Counted from the stretch's first letter, positions 20,958-30,823 are shown. The stretch is DNA of 64,000 nucleotides from Thioalkalivibrio sp. ALE31 (GCF_000377405.1 NZ_KB905021.1:420465-484464); one strand, 5' to 3'. Program-made: numbers and translations. Notes: generated from the sequence alone by a model not told the origin.

Positions 20958-22346
20958 ATGTTCGACGGCCTTTCCAGCCGCCTGCAAGAGACCATGAAGC
21001 GCCTGAAAGGTCAGGCGCGGCTCACCGAGGACAACATCCAGGACGCCCTGCGCGAGGTGCGCATGGCACTGCTGGAGGCCGACGTGGCCCTGCCCGTGGT
21101 GCGCGAGTTCATCAAGGACGTCAAGGAAAAGGCGCTGGGAAAGGAGGTCATCGGCAGCCTGACGCCGGGCCAGGCCCTGATCAAGGTCGTCCATGACGAA
21201 CTGATCGCGACCATGGGGGGCGAGAACGCCTCCCTGAACCTCGCCCATCAGCCGCCCGCGGTGGTGCTGGTGGCCGGTCTTCAGGGCGCGGGCAAGACCA
21301 CCAGCATTGGCAAGCTCGCGCGCCTGTTGCGCGAGCGCGAGAAGAAAAAGGTCGCGGTCGTGAGCTGCGACGTCTACCGCCCGGCGGCGATCCAGCAGCT
21401 CGAGACGCTGGCGGGGCAGGTGGGTGTCACGTTCTATCCCAGCGACACCAGCCAGAAGCCCGAGGCGATCGCTGATGACGCGGTGGCCCGCGCCCGCCGC
21501 GAGGGGGTCGAGGTCCTGCTGGTAGACACCGCCGGCCGGCTGCATGTCGACGAGGACATGATGGCCGAGGTCCGGGCGCTGCATCAGGTGATCGACCCGA
21601 TCGAGACCCTGTTCGTGGTCGATTCCATGACCGGCCAGGACGCCGCGAATACCGCGCGCGCCTTTGGCGAGGCCCTGCCGTTGACCGGCGTGGTGCTGAC
21701 CAAGGCGGACGGCGACGCCCGCGGCGGTGCGGCGCTGTCGGTGCGCCAGATCACCGGGGTGCCGATCAAGTTCATCGGCATGGGCGAGCGCCCGGATGCG
21801 CTGGAGCCGTTCCATCCCGAGCGTATCGCCTCGCGCATCCTGGGCAAGGGCGATGTCCTGTCGCTGGTCGAGGAGGCCAGCCGCCAGGTCGACCAGGACC
21901 AGGCCGCGAAGCTGACCCGCAAGCTGAAGAAGGGGCGTGGTTTCGATCTGAACGACCTGCGCGACCAGCTGGGCCAGATGCAGAAGATGGGGGGCATGAG
22001 CTCCATGCTCGAGAAGCTCCCCGGTGGCGGCAAGCTGCCGGACGCCGTCAAGAACCAGGCCAGCGACAAGGAGATCGGTCGCATGATGGCGGTGATCTCG
22101 TCCATGACCGAGCACGAACGCCGCCATCCCGACGTGATCAAGGGCTCGCGCAAGCGGCGCATCGCGGCCGGGTCCGGCACCCAGATCCAGGACGTGAACC
22201 GCCTGCTCAAGCAGCACACCCAGATGAGCAAGGCGATGAAGAAGTTCTCCAAGGGCGGCGCGTCGAAGATGATGCGCGCCCTGGGGGGCAAGATGGGCGG
22301 CATGGGGGGTATGGGTGGCCCCGGCGGCGGGATGCCGTTCCGCTGA
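20958..22346 (+). CDS. ffh: signal recognition particle protein Ffh
   Basis: The GTPase of the signal recognition particle, which brings ribosomes making membrane proteins to FtsY. It is 462 residues: N-domain about 1-90, G-domain about 91-295 with GLQGAGKTT, DTAGRLH and TKADGDARGG, and a C-terminal methionine-rich M-domain (MGGMSSMLEKLPGG and a tail rich in Met and Gly). The start MFDGLSSRL is standard. It stands upstream of rpsP, the common order, but rpsP has its own promoter. Confidence 0.97.
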   Translation: MFDGLSSRLQETMKRLKGQARLTEDNIQDALREVRMALLEADVALPVVREFIKDVKEKALGKEVIGSLTPGQALIKVVHDELIATMGGENASLNLAHQPPAVVLVAGLQGAGKTTSIGKLARLLREREKKKVAVVSCDVYRPAAIQQLETLAGQVGVTFYPSDTSQKPEAIADDAVARARREGVEVLLVDTAGRLHVDEDMMAEVRALHQVIDPIETLFVVDSMTGQDAANTARAFGEALPLTGVVLTKADGDARGGAALSVRQITGVPIKFIGMGERPDALEPFHPERIASRILGKGDVLSLVEEASRQVDQDQAAKLTRKLKKGRGFDLNDLRDQLGQMQKMGGMSSMLEKLPGGGKLPDAVKNQASDKEIGRMMAVISSMTEHERRHPDVIKGSRKRRIAAGSGTQIQDVNRLLKQHTQMSKAMKKFSKGGASKMMRALGGKMGGMGGMGGPGGGMPFR

Positions 22347-22402
22347 TGGTCAAGGTTCGCGCGAACGACCGCTTGCAGCCGTGGGGAGCCCTGCCGCTTC
22401 CC

Positions 22403-22430
22403 TTGTGTTGCTGGCCGGATTCGTTATAAT
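22403..22430 (+). promoter_or_regulatory. promoter of the rpsP-rimM-trmD-rplS operon
   Basis: A perfect -10 box TATAAT at 22425-22430 with TTGTGT at 22403-22408 as the -35 box, 16 bp apart. It lies 44 bp before the rpsP start. Confidence 0.7.
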
Positions 22431-22474
22431 CGCGCGTTTTCTCGAGAAAACGGACTCACGGGGTTCAACACTAC

Positions 22475-22735
22475 ATGGTTACGATTCGCCTGCTACGCCG
22501 CGGCGCCAAGAAGCGCCCGTTTTATTCGATCGTGGTTACCGATTCCCGCGCTCGTCGCGATAGCGGCTACAAGGAGCAGATCGGGTTCTTCAATCCGGTG
22601 GCCCGCGGTCAGGAAGAGCCGCTGCGCATCGATCTCGAGCGCGTGGACTACTGGCTGGGTCACGGCGCCGGCATGTCCGAGCGCGTGAACCATCTGGTCA
22701 AGGGCTACCGCAAGCAGCAGTCCGCGGCGGCCTGA
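22475..22735 (+). CDS. rpsP: 30S ribosomal protein S16
   Basis: An 86-residue ribosomal protein of the small subunit body. The full family pattern is present: [20 protein letters not shown] at the start, [14 protein letters not shown] and [10 protein letters not shown]. It is the first gene of rpsP-rimM-trmD-rplS, with its own promoter. Confidence 0.98.
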   Translation: MVTIRLLRRGAKKRPFYSIVVTDSRARRDSGYKEQIGFFNPVARGQEEPLRIDLERVDYWLGHGAGMSERVNHLVKGYRKQQSAAA

Positions 22736-22773
22736 GGTCGTCCGGTCCGCTGTACTGACGCTTGGCTGCGGTC

Positions 22774-23283
22774 ATGAACGAGGCGGGTGAGCGCATCCGC
22801 GTCGGGCGTGTCTCCGGGGTCTATGGCGTCAAGGGCTGGGTCCGGGTGTTTTCCGAGACCGAGCCGCGCGCCGCGATTACCGAGTTCCCGCAGTTGTGGA
22901 TGCACTACGGGAACGACTGGCGCCTGGTCGAGATCGAAGGCGGCCGCGCGCATGGCGCGGGCGTCGTGATGAAGTTCCGCGAGGCGGCGGATCGCGATGC
23001 CGCCTACGGGTTGATCGGCGCCGAGTTGGCGATCGAACGCGACTGGCTGCCCCCGGCCGAAGAGGGCGCCTACTACTGGGCCGACCTGCTGGGCATGGCA
23101 GTCGAGAATCGCGACGGCACGGCACTGGGCACCATCTCGGGCTTTATCGAGACCGGTGCCAACGACGTGCTGGTGGTCCAGGGGGACCGGGAGCGCCTGA
23201 TCCCCTGGGTGCGCGAGCAGTACGTGCTGGATGTGGACCTGGAGGCTCGCTGCGTGCGGGTCGACTGGGATCCGGATTTTTAA
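22774..23283 (+). CDS. rimM: ribosome maturation factor RimM
   Basis: A 169-residue factor that helps mature the 30S head through binding S19. The RimM barrel opens with IRVGRVSGVYGVKGWVRV, and the PRC-barrel half contains YYWADLLGM and DVLVVQGDRERLIPW. ATG 22774 is used; a TTG four codons earlier is also possible, and neither has a clear ribosome-binding site. It is 38 bp after rpsP and 9 bp before trmD. Confidence 0.95.
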   Translation: MNEAGERIRVGRVSGVYGVKGWVRVFSETEPRAAITEFPQLWMHYGNDWRLVEIEGGRAHGAGVVMKFREAADRDAAYGLIGAELAIERDWLPPAEEGAYYWADLLGMAVENRDGTALGTISGFIETGANDVLVVQGDRERLIPWVREQYVLDVDLEARCVRVDWDPDF

Positions 23284-23292
23284 GCGGCGCCG

Positions 23293-24060
23293 GTGCGTTT
23301 CGACGTCATCACGCTGTTTCCGGAACTGGTCGCGGCGGTTGGCGAAGCCGGCGTGACCGGGCGGGCCGTCGAGCGCGGCCGGCTGGACCTGAAATACTGG
23401 AATCCGCGCGCCTGGGGCGCCGGCTTCCACCAGGCCGTGGACGACCGTCCCTATGGCGGCGGGCCAGGCATGGTGATGCAGTACGCGCCCCTGGCGTCCG
23501 CGCTGGATGCGGCGGTGGCGGACGCGGACGCGGTCCCGTACGTGATCGCGCTGACCCCGCAGGGGCGGCCGATCCGGCAGGCGATGCTGCGCGAGCTGGC
23601 GGCGCGCCCCCGGGTGGCCCTGGTCTGCGGGCGCTACGAGGGCATCGACGAGCGCTTCATCGAGGCGCGGGTCGATGAGGAATGGTCGCTCGGCGACTTC
23701 GTGCTCTCGGGCGGGGAGCTCGCGGCCATGGCGGTCGTCGATGGCTGCGCCCGTCTGCTCCCGGGGGTCCTGGGGCATGCGGACTCCGCCGAACAGGATT
23801 CCTTCAGTGCCGGGCTGCTGGATTGCCCGCACTACACCCGGCCGGAGACCGTGGCCGGGCGGGCAGTACCGCCGGTACTGCTGGGTGGCGACCATGGCGC
23901 CATCCGTCGCTGGCGCCGCCGTGAGGCGCTGGGCAGGACCTGGAGCCGGCGGCCGGACCTGCTGGCCCGGCTGGAACTCGGGGCCGAGGATGCGGCCCTG
24001 TTGGACGAATACCGTGTGAGTGGCCGGACAGGCGGCTCGCGCACCGAAAGCGATGATTGA
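23293..24060 (+). CDS. trmD: tRNA (guanine37-N1)-methyltransferase
   Basis: Methylates G37 beside the anticodon of tRNAs that read CNN and some other codons, using SAM, to prevent frameshifting. It is 255 residues from a GTG start. The knotted SPOUT fold is shown by DVITLFPEL at the start, YGGGPGMVMQ, LVCGRYEGIDERF and WSLGDFVLSGGELAAM. It is coupled with rimM (9 bp gap) and rplS (9 bp gap). Confidence 0.97.
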   Translation: MRFDVITLFPELVAAVGEAGVTGRAVERGRLDLKYWNPRAWGAGFHQAVDDRPYGGGPGMVMQYAPLASALDAAVADADAVPYVIALTPQGRPIRQAMLRELAARPRVALVCGRYEGIDERFIEARVDEEWSLGDFVLSGGELAAMAVVDGCARLLPGVLGHADSAEQDSFSAGLLDCPHYTRPETVAGRAVPPVLLGGDHGAIRRWRRREALGRTWSRRPDLLARLELGAEDAALLDEYRVSGRTGGSRTESDD

Positions 24061-24069
24061 GGTCGAGCA

Positions 24070-24426
24070 ATGAATAACGTCATTCAGGAACTGGAAGCCG
24101 AGCAGATGAAGTCGGATGTGCCCGACTTCGGGCCCGGCGATACCGTGGTGGTGCAGGTGAAGGTGCGCGAGGGCGACCGCGAGCGCCTGCAGGCCTTCGA
24201 GGGCGCGGTGATTGCCGTGCGCAACCGCGGCCTCAACTCCGCGTTTACCCTGCGCAAGGTCTCCTACGGCAACGGCGTGGAGCGGACCTTCCAGACCCAC
24301 AGCCCGCAGATCGCCGAGATCAAGGTGAAGCGCCGCGGCAAGGTGCGTCGCTCCAAGCTGTACTACCTGCGCGACCGCACCGGCAAGGCCGCCCGCATCA
24401 AGGAAGACGTCAAGGCGGCGAAGTAA
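24070..24426 (+). CDS. rplS: 50S ribosomal protein L19
   Basis: A 118-residue large-subunit protein located at the 30S-50S interface. Conserved sequence includes [27 protein letters not shown] and the basic C-terminal part [22 protein letters not shown]. It is the last gene of the rpsP operon. Confidence 0.98.
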   Translation: MNNVIQELEAEQMKSDVPDFGPGDTVVVQVKVREGDRERLQAFEGAVIAVRNRGLNSAFTLRKVSYGNGVERTFQTHSPQIAEIKVKRRGKVRRSKLYYLRDRTGKAARIKEDVKAAK

Positions 24427-24449
24427 CGCCGGCCGGCGGGGTGCGGCAA

Positions 24450-25016
24450 ATGGCCGTGACCCCGTCACCCCTGGCTTTTCGCTATTCGATGTCGGCTGGA
24501 TCGACGACCCGCAGCCAGCGCTGTCTCCTCCCCGGAGTCGCGCTGGCTTTTGCGTGGCTGGAATCCGCGAACGGTGAGCTCCTCGCCTGCGACTGGCAGG
24601 ACCCGGATGATCCCCGGGAGCTGGTCCCGCTGGCCGACATCCCGGGGGCCGATCGTCGCCCGCCACCGTTTGCCCCGGACGCCTATGGCCGGGATGCGTC
24701 CGCCTGGCAGCCGACCCCCGCGGTCCCGCCGGGCAGTGCCCATGCGCGCCGCGTCTGGGCGGCCCTGTCGGAGATCCCGGTCGGCGAGGTCCGCACCTAT
24801 TCCGAGATTGCGGCCCGCGTGGGCTCGGCGCCCCGCGCCGTGGGGCAGGCCTGTCGCGCCAACCCCTGGCCGCTGTTCATCCCCTGCCATCGGGTCGTGT
24901 CCTCCCGCTTTCGTCGTACCCATGATGTGGGCGGCTACGCAGGCGATCAGGTGGGCGAGCTGGCCCAGGTCAAGCGCCTGTTGCTGGCGCACGAGGGGGT
25001 TCTGAACCACGAATGA
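24450..25016 (+). CDS. O6-alkylguanine-DNA alkyltransferase family protein
   Basis: A 188-residue protein with a C-terminal methylguanine-DNA methyltransferase domain. The acceptor motif is IPCHRVV with its cysteine, and the DNA-binding helices include VRTYSEIAARVGSAPRAVGQACRANP. The N-terminal third aligns poorly with the usual ribonuclease-like domain. After the active site the usual GGY appears as VGGYAGD following a short insertion. A GTG start at 24441 is equally possible. The repair role is inferred from the intact acceptor motif. Confidence 0.85.
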   Translation: MAVTPSPLAFRYSMSAGSTTRSQRCLLPGVALAFAWLESANGELLACDWQDPDDPRELVPLADIPGADRRPPPFAPDAYGRDASAWQPTPAVPPGSAHARRVWAALSEIPVGEVRTYSEIAARVGSAPRAVGQACRANPWPLFIPCHRVVSSRFRRTHDVGGYAGDQVGELAQVKRLLLAHEGVLNHE

Positions 25017-25393
25017 TCCGGCGCCCGTCGCGTGCCGGTTTTTCTCCCTTCCTTCCGTCCCCCCGATGATTCTTCCCGCCTCCGCGGCGGCTGGTCTGCG
25101 TGCTTTGTTTCCCCTGCGGGGAATCTTCATCTCTTTTTTCAGTTTCTTGCGCGCCCGAGCCGCCCTGAACGGCGGCTGAAAAAAATTCCCCAAAACCGGG
25201 AATAGATTGGAGTGGTCCCCCGTCTGCCCCTCGGTGTTGATGCCCAAGAACCTTTCAAAAACAGACTTTTAGGAAACGCTAATATAGTCTTTTGTGTTGA
25301 CAGCACGGACTCGGGTTCAGCACTCTGCTACACAGGTCCGGGCCAGATCAGTCCCGGGCTTCATCGAAAAAAACCCGTGTGATGGAGGTTTCC
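25017..25393. other. non-coding gap before soxA
   Basis: A gap of 377 bp that is richer in A and T than its neighbours. It holds a hairpin AGCCGCC/GGCGGCT near 25161-25180 with A-tracts after it, and a TTGACA box at 25297-25302 facing soxA, but no clear -10 box at the normal spacing. An activator-dependent promoter for soxA is possible. No gene is seen. Confidence 0.5.
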
Positions 25394-26239
25394 ATGTTCA
25401 AGAAAGCATTGCTTGCGTTGCCCGTAGCAATGGCTGTTGGGGCTGCAGCTCAGGCCGGCGAGTGGCAGGACCCCAATGATGTCCTGCAGAACCTGCTGCA
25501 GAACAATCCCGATTCCGCCTACCTGCATCAGAGTGAAATGAACATCATGATGATGCCGGACAACCCCGCCCTGTGGCTGATCGACGAAGGCGAAGAACTG
25601 TTCTACGCCGAGCGTGGCCCGAACAACGTCTCCCTGGAAGGCTGCGACTTCGGCAAGGGCCCGGGCGAGCTTGAGGGTGCTTACGTCGAGCTGCCGCGCT
25701 ACTTCGAGGACACCGGCAAGGTGATGGACTTCGAGATGCGCCTGGTGCACTGCATGAAGGAACTGCAGGGCTTCACCAGCGATGATCCCGCGGTGGCCCG
25801 CCGTCACGGCAACGGCTCCGACATCATGCAGCTGACCACCTATATCGCCCACCAGTCCTCCGGGATGGCGTGGAACCCGCCGCTGGATCACCCGGAAGAG
25901 CAGGCCATGCGCGACGCCGGTGAGGTGCTCTTCTTCCGCCGCGGTGGTGCGATGGACTTCAACTGCGCCTCCTGCCACGGCGATTCCGGCAAGCAGATCC
26001 GCGCCTCCGTGCTGCCCGAAATGCGCAATGGCCAAGAATGGACCAAGGCTGTCTCCTGGCCCGCCCACCGCGCTGGCCACGACAACGTGCGTAGCCAGAA
26101 CCACCGTATCCGCGGTTGCGTGTGGCAGATGCGTCACGCCGGTATCAAGGCGGACACCCCGGTCAACACCGCTCTGATCTCGTTCTGGAACGATGCGGCG
26201 CGCGGCGAACCGGCCGTCCTGCCCGACCTGAAGCGGTAA
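25394..26239 (+). CDS. soxA: sulfur oxidation c-type cytochrome SoxA (monoheme)
   Basis: A 281-residue periplasmic cytochrome of the SoxAX complex, which attaches thiosulfate to SoxYZ. The signal peptide is residues 1-21 (ending AAAQA). The only heme site is CASCH at Cys191, Cys194 and His195. Cys242 in RGCVWQM corresponds to the cysteine that carries the persulfide heme ligand. Cys84 and Cys120 replace the second heme site found in diheme SoxA and can form a disulfide. GGAGG precedes the start. It is followed by two SoxX-type genes; SoxYZ, SoxB and SoxCD are not in the window. Confidence 0.88.
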   Translation: MFKKALLALPVAMAVGAAAQAGEWQDPNDVLQNLLQNNPDSAYLHQSEMNIMMMPDNPALWLIDEGEELFYAERGPNNVSLEGCDFGKGPGELEGAYVELPRYFEDTGKVMDFEMRLVHCMKELQGFTSDDPAVARRHGNGSDIMQLTTYIAHQSSGMAWNPPLDHPEEQAMRDAGEVLFFRRGGAMDFNCASCHGDSGKQIRASVLPEMRNGQEWTKAVSWPAHRAGHDNVRSQNHRIRGCVWQMRHAGIKADTPVNTALISFWNDAARGEPAVLPDLKR

Positions 26240-26267
26240 CCTACGGACGCAATAGGAGACACCAAGT

Positions 26268-26957
26268 ATGTTTAAGAAGAATGCTGTTGCGGCCGGCATG
26301 GCCGCGTTCGCATCCGTCGCCCTGACCGCAGGTTGCGCTGTCGCCGACGGGAGCAAGGGTTCGGATGTCGACATCACCGCGATGAGCGCCGAGGAACTCG
26401 CCGAACACCTCATCTTCGAGACGGACAGCTTCCGTGATCAGGAGATGCAGGAAGGCGGTACCTGGCGTGATCGCATGACCCAGGATGAACTGCAGAAGGC
26501 CTGCTCCATGGAAGGTGACCCGGACGGCGAGACCGCCGGCCGTGTGGTCGCGATGGCGCGTGCGTCCTACGAGGCACCGGAAAGCATCGAGCTGGGCGAC
26601 TGGCGCAAGGGTGCCGAACTGGCCGACTCCGGCTACGGCTACCGCCAGGGTCACCGTACGGATGACCACAGCCAGCGCGAGGCGGGTGGCAACTGCTACA
26701 ACTGCCACGTGTTCGACCCGCGGGTGTCCGACCAGGGCACCATCGGCCCGAGCCTGCAGAACTACGGTGCCAACCGCGGTACCAGCGAAGCGGTTCTGCG
26801 CTATGTGCACGAGGTGATTTCCAATCCTCACCAGTACTTCCCGTGCACGCAGATGCCGCGCTTCAACTCCGACCGTCACCAGCTCCTGAGCGACGAGCAG
26901 ATCAGCCATATCATGGCCTACCTGCTGGATCCGGAGTCGCCGGTCAACAACCAGTAA
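26268..26957 (+). CDS. soxX: SoxX-type c-type cytochrome lipoprotein, first copy
   Basis: A 229-residue lipoprotein with signal peptide and lipobox LTAGC (Cys23). The SoxX domain is in the C-terminal half: heme motif CYNCH at Cys143, Cys146 and His147, GTIGPSLQNYG, and the axial Met196 in CTQMPRF. An N-terminal extension of about 115 residues is rich in acidic residues and is longer than in standard SoxX. Partner of SoxA, which ends 28 bp upstream. The lipid anchor would tether the SoxAX complex to a membrane. A terminator follows. Confidence 0.87.
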   Translation: MFKKNAVAAGMAAFASVALTAGCAVADGSKGSDVDITAMSAEELAEHLIFETDSFRDQEMQEGGTWRDRMTQDELQKACSMEGDPDGETAGRVVAMARASYEAPESIELGDWRKGAELADSGYGYRQGHRTDDHSQREAGGNCYNCHVFDPRVSDQGTIGPSLQNYGANRGTSEAVLRYVHEVISNPHQYFPCTQMPRFNSDRHQLLSDEQISHIMAYLLDPESPVNNQ

Positions 26958-26973
26958 GCCATTTGCTGGATCG

Positions 26974-27001
26974 GGGCAGTCCGCAAGGACTGCCCTTTTT
27001 T
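26974..27001 (+). terminator. intrinsic terminator after the first soxX
   Basis: GGGCAGTCC pairs perfectly with GGACTGCCC around GCAA, followed by six T. It separates soxA-soxX from the second soxX copy. Confidence 0.9.
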
Positions 27002-27188
27002 GAGTCCCCGCGCAGGGTTGCGGGGATTCAGAAAAGGGTCCCATCGCGCTCGGCCTCCCGTCCGCGCGCGGGTCCCGGACGGGAACGAGACGCTCCAGCC
27101 ATCAGGGCAGCCGGGCTGAATGCCTTGAGGCGCTGGTCTCACCGCGGGCAAGAAGCGGCAACAGCCGACGCAAGAGGAGATATCAGGG

Positions 27189-27875
27189 ATGCTCAGTAAC
27201 AAGACAGTGGGGGCGAGCTTGGCCATCGTGGCGTCGACGGCGCTGATTGCAGGCTGCGACGGCTGGATGGGCGAGCGAGGCGGCGAAGTCGATATTACGG
27301 CGATGACCGCCGAAGAGTATGCGGAATACCTCGTGCTGGAGACGGACAGCTACAGCTTCGAGCAGGAGGCACAGGAGGGTGGATCAGCCCGGGACCGTAT
27401 GGTCCAGGATGGCATCCAGGCGGCCTGTTCGCTCGAAGGCGAGCCGGATGCCGATACGGCCGGCGAGGTCATCGCGATGGCGCGCGAGAGCTACGAAGAG
27501 CCGCCGGGCGGCCCGCGCCTGGGGAACTGGCGTCGGGGTGCCGAGCTGGCGCGTTCCGGTTACGGCTATCGGATCGGTCATCGCAATGACGACCACGGTA
27601 CCCGCGAGCCGGGCGGCAACTGCTATGCCTGCCACCAGATGGATCCAGCCGAGGAGCTCTACGGCACGCTGGGCCCAAGCCTGGCGGGTTACGGGGCCAC
27701 CCGTGGAACCGACAGCTCGGTCGTGAATTATGTGCATCAGGTGGTGTCCAACCCCCACCAGTACTTCCCGTGCACCAAGATGCCGCGCTTTGGCCACAAC
27801 AACTTCCTGACCGAAGAGCAGATCGCGCACGTGATGGCGTATCTGCTGGACCCGGAGTCTCCGGTCAACCAGTAA
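27189..27875 (+). CDS. SoxX-type c-type cytochrome lipoprotein, second copy
   Basis: A 228-residue paralogue of the preceding gene, alike along its whole length. The lipobox is LIAGC (Cys23), the heme motif CYACH at Cys145, Cys148 and His149, and the axial Met198 is in CTKMPRF. The N-terminal acidic extension (VDITAMTAEEYAEYLVLETD) is shared with copy one. It has its own GAGGAG ribosome-binding site and lies beyond a terminator, so it can be expressed apart from soxA. It may be an alternative SoxA partner or a separate electron carrier. Confidence 0.82.
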   Translation: MLSNKTVGASLAIVASTALIAGCDGWMGERGGEVDITAMTAEEYAEYLVLETDSYSFEQEAQEGGSARDRMVQDGIQAACSLEGEPDADTAGEVIAMARESYEEPPGGPRLGNWRRGAELARSGYGYRIGHRNDDHGTREPGGNCYACHQMDPAEELYGTLGPSLAGYGATRGTDSSVVNYVHQVVSNPHQYFPCTKMPRFGHNNFLTEEQIAHVMAYLLDPESPVNQ

Positions 27876-27920
27876 ACCGGTCACACGGTCGAGGGCGGTC
27901 GCTATCGGCTGCCCTTCTTG

Positions 27921-27953
27921 AGCCACCGCGGGTACGCTCGCGGTGGCTTTTTG
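27921..27953 (+). terminator. intrinsic terminator after the second soxX
   Basis: AGCCACCGCG pairs with CGCGGTGGCT around an 8-base loop and is followed by five T. It lies 13 bp before the rlmJ start. Confidence 0.9.
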
Positions 27954-27965
27954 TTTGAGGGACGC

Positions 27966-28874
27966 ATGCTCAGCTACCAACACGACTATCACGCCGGCAA
28001 TTTCGCCGATGTGCACAAGCACCTGGTCCTCTGGCAGGTTCTGGAATCCCTGCGCGGTCGCGACAAGCCCTTCGTGGCACTGGACCTGCACGGGGGTGCC
28101 GGCGGGTACGACCTGACCGGTGCGCGGGCGCGCAAGACCGACGAGGCCGCGGCCGGTATCGCCCGCCTGTGGGCGACGGAACAGCCCTTGCCCTCGGGCG
28201 TGCGGGAGTTTCTCGGCACGCTGCGGTCTATGCAGCCCCGGCCCCCGCGTCTGACGGAGTACCCGGGATCCCCTTTGCTGATCCAGGCGCGGCTGCGCGA
28301 ACGCGATCAACTGATCGCCTGCGAGCTGCATCCCGAGGCATACGGACGTCTGCGGGCGCGGTTGGCGGGGGATCCGCGCTGTCACGTGCACAAACGCGAC
28401 GCGCGCGAGGCCGCGCGGGCCTTGTTTCCCCCGGAGCCGCGCCGTGGCCTGGCCTTGCTGGACCCCTCCTACGAGCGCGGGGCCGAGTATCGCGAAGTGG
28501 CCGAGATGGTGACGACGATCCGCCGGCGCTGGAACACGGGCATCATCCTGATCTGGTATCCGATCCTCGCGGGCCGGCCGGATCACGCGATGCGCGAGCA
28601 CTTGAGAGCCGAGCTGGAGGATCCGTGGCTGGCCAGCGAGCTGCGCATCGCGCCTGACCCCGAACGCCACATGGGGCTGGCGGGTTCCGGGATGCTGGTG
28701 CTGCGGCCCCCGTGGCAACTGGAGGCGCATCTCCCCGAGCTGCTGGCGCCGGTGTGGCAGGTCCTGGATCCGGAAGGTGCCGGTGGGCTCTACCAGGCCG
28801 CTGTCCTTGAAAACGGCACGGGCGACCCAACCTTGCGACGTGTCGAGATCAATCAAGGGACGAGCAGGCCATGA
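27966..28874 (+). CDS. rlmJ: 23S rRNA (adenine2030-N6)-methyltransferase RlmJ
   Basis: A 302-residue SAM-dependent methyltransferase for A2030 of 23S rRNA. The family start [19 protein letters not shown] is present, followed by [11 protein letters not shown] and YPGSPLL. The catalytic motif reads DPSYE where E. coli has [18 protein letters not shown] matches the SAM-binding region. It overlaps htpG by 4 bp (ATGA). Confidence 0.94.
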   Translation: MLSYQHDYHAGNFADVHKHLVLWQVLESLRGRDKPFVALDLHGGAGGYDLTGARARKTDEAAAGIARLWATEQPLPSGVREFLGTLRSMQPRPPRLTEYPGSPLLIQARLRERDQLIACELHPEAYGRLRARLAGDPRCHVHKRDAREAARALFPPEPRRGLALLDPSYERGAEYREVAEMVTTIRRRWNTGIILIWYPILAGRPDHAMREHLRAELEDPWLASELRIAPDPERHMGLAGSGMLVLRPPWQLEAHLPELLAPVWQVLDPEGAGGLYQAAVLENGTGDPTLRRVEINQGTSRP

Positions 28875-30781
28875 GTGAAACCCAGACCGCACCGCAACCC
28901 GAGACCCGCCGCTTCGAGACCGAGGTCAGTCAGCTCCTGCAGCTGATGATCCACTCGCTGTACTCCAATCGCGAGATCTTCCTGCGCGAGCTGATCTCCA
29001 ATGGCGCCGATGCCTGTGACAAGCTGCGCTTCGAGGCCCTGGCCCAGCCGGAGGCGATTCCGCAGCCGGCGGAACTGGCGATCGACGTCGAGGTGGATCC
29101 GGAGGCGCGCACGGTGACGGTGCGCGATAACGGCATCGGCATGTCCCGGGACGAGGTGGTCGAGCATATCGGGACTATTGCGCGTTCCGGCACCAAGGCG
29201 TTTCTCGAGAAGCTGACCGGGGACCAGAAAAAGGACTCGCAGTTGATCGGCCAGTTCGGGGTGGGCTTCTATTCCTCGTTCATCGTGGCCGATGAGGTGC
29301 GCCTGGAGACCCGCCGCGCCGGCAGTGAGCCGGATGCGGGTACCCGCTGGGAGTCACGGGGCGACGGCGAATACACCATCACCGCCTGCGAGCGCACCGA
29401 GGCTGGCACCGAGATTACGTTGACGCTGAAGGAAGACGCCGACGAATTCCTCGAGCCCATGCGCCTGCGCCACATCATCGGGCGGTATTCGGATCATGTG
29501 GCATTCCCGATCCGCATGCGCAAGTCGGATGACGAGGGCAACCCGACCGACGAATGGGAAACGGTCAACCGTGCCAGCGCGCTGTGGACCCGTTCGAAGA
29601 GCGAGATCAGCGACGAGGAGTACCAGGAGTTCTACAAGCACGTCGCGCACGACTTCGAGAACCCCATTGCCTGGACGCATAACCACGTCGAGGGGCGCCA
29701 GGAGTACACGACGCTGTTCTACATCCCGAAGCGGGCCCCGTTTGACCTGTGGGACCGCGATGCCCGTCACGGGGTCAAGCTCTACGTGAAGCGCGTGTTC
29801 ATCATGGACGACGCGGAAAAGCTGCTGCCCAACTACCTGCGCTTCGTGCGCGGTGTGGTGGACTCGGCTGACCTGCCGCTGAACGTCTCGCGCGAGATCC
29901 TGCAGGACAACCGCCTGGTCGACTCGATCCGCTCCGGCTCGGTGAAGAAGATCCTCGGGCTTCTGCAGTCCATCGCCGACAACGAACCCGAGAAATACGC
30001 CGAGATCTGGAAGAACTTCGGGCGGGTGTTGAAGGAAGGCCCCGGCGAGGACTTCGCCAATCAGGAGACCATCGCGAAGCTGCTGCGCTTTGCCAGCACC
30101 CAAAACAGTGACGACACCCAGAACGTGGCGCTGGCGGACTACATCGAGCGCATGAAGGACGGTCAGGAGGCGATCTACGTGATCACCGCCGATAATGCCT
30201 CCGCCGCGCGCAACAGCCCGCATCTGGAGGTGTTCCGCAAGCACGGGATCGAGGTGCTGCTGCTGTCCGACCGGGTCGACGAATGGCTGCTGTCGCACCT
30301 GCGCGAGTTCGATGGCAAGGCGATCAAGAATGTTGCCAAGGGCGACCTGGACCTCGACAAGATCATCGGCGAGGAGGCAGACCCGAAGAGTGGTAGCGAC
30401 GAGCCGGCGGGCGACGACGATCTGGGCGATCTGCCCGAGCGCCTGCAGGCGGCGCTGGGCGATCGGGTCGACAGTGTGCGCGCCTCGCGGCGGCTGGTGG
30501 AGTCTCCGGCCTGCATCGTGCTCGGCGAGCACGAGATGGCGCTGTACCTGCAGGAACTGCTCAAGCAGGCCGGCCAGGAGACCTTCTCCGGCAAGCCGGT
30601 ACTGGAGGTCAACCCGGGGCACCCCCTGGTCGAGCGTCTGAAGGCCGCCGAAGGAGACGACTTCAACGACCTCGCCTCGCTGCTGTTCGAGCAGTCCCTG
30701 CTGGCCGAAGGCGGGCAACTGGAGGACCCGACCGGGTTCGTCGCGCGGCTCAATCGCCTCCTGTTGCAGAAGGCCGCCTGA
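28871..30781 (+). CDS. htpG: molecular chaperone HtpG (bacterial Hsp90)
   Basis: A 636-residue ATP-dependent chaperone of the cytosol. The N-terminal GHKL ATPase contains [20 protein letters not shown], the DNGIGM nucleotide-binding motif and the lid segment GQFGVGFYS. The middle domain has the catalytic-loop arginine region [13 protein letters not shown]. The C-terminal dimerisation domain ends in LLQKAA. Its start overlaps the rlmJ stop. Confidence 0.97.
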   Translation: MSETQTAPQPETRRFETEVSQLLQLMIHSLYSNREIFLRELISNGADACDKLRFEALAQPEAIPQPAELAIDVEVDPEARTVTVRDNGIGMSRDEVVEHIGTIARSGTKAFLEKLTGDQKKDSQLIGQFGVGFYSSFIVADEVRLETRRAGSEPDAGTRWESRGDGEYTITACERTEAGTEITLTLKEDADEFLEPMRLRHIIGRYSDHVAFPIRMRKSDDEGNPTDEWETVNRASALWTRSKSEISDEEYQEFYKHVAHDFENPIAWTHNHVEGRQEYTTLFYIPKRAPFDLWDRDARHGVKLYVKRVFIMDDAEKLLPNYLRFVRGVVDSADLPLNVSREILQDNRLVDSIRSGSVKKILGLLQSIADNEPEKYAEIWKNFGRVLKEGPGEDFANQETIAKLLRFASTQNSDDTQNVALADYIERMKDGQEAIYVITADNASAARNSPHLEVFRKHGIEVLLLSDRVDEWLLSHLREFDGKAIKNVAKGDLDLDKIIGEEADPKSGSDEPAGDDDLGDLPERLQAALGDRVDSVRASRRLVESPACIVLGEHEMALYLQELLKQAGQETFSGKPVLEVNPGHPLVERLKAAEGDDFNDLASLLFEQSLLAEGGQLEDPTGFVARLNRLLLQKAA

Positions 30782-30790
30782 CCCGATTGG

Positions 30791-30823
30791 CCACCCGCCG
30801 GAAACCGTATCGCCGGCGGGTGG
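30791..30823 (+). terminator. strong stem after htpG without a T-run
   Basis: CCACCCGCCGG pairs perfectly over 11 bp with CCGGCGGGTGG. It begins 9 bp after the htpG stop. Lack of a T-run suggests 3' end protection or a weak terminator. Confidence 0.5.
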
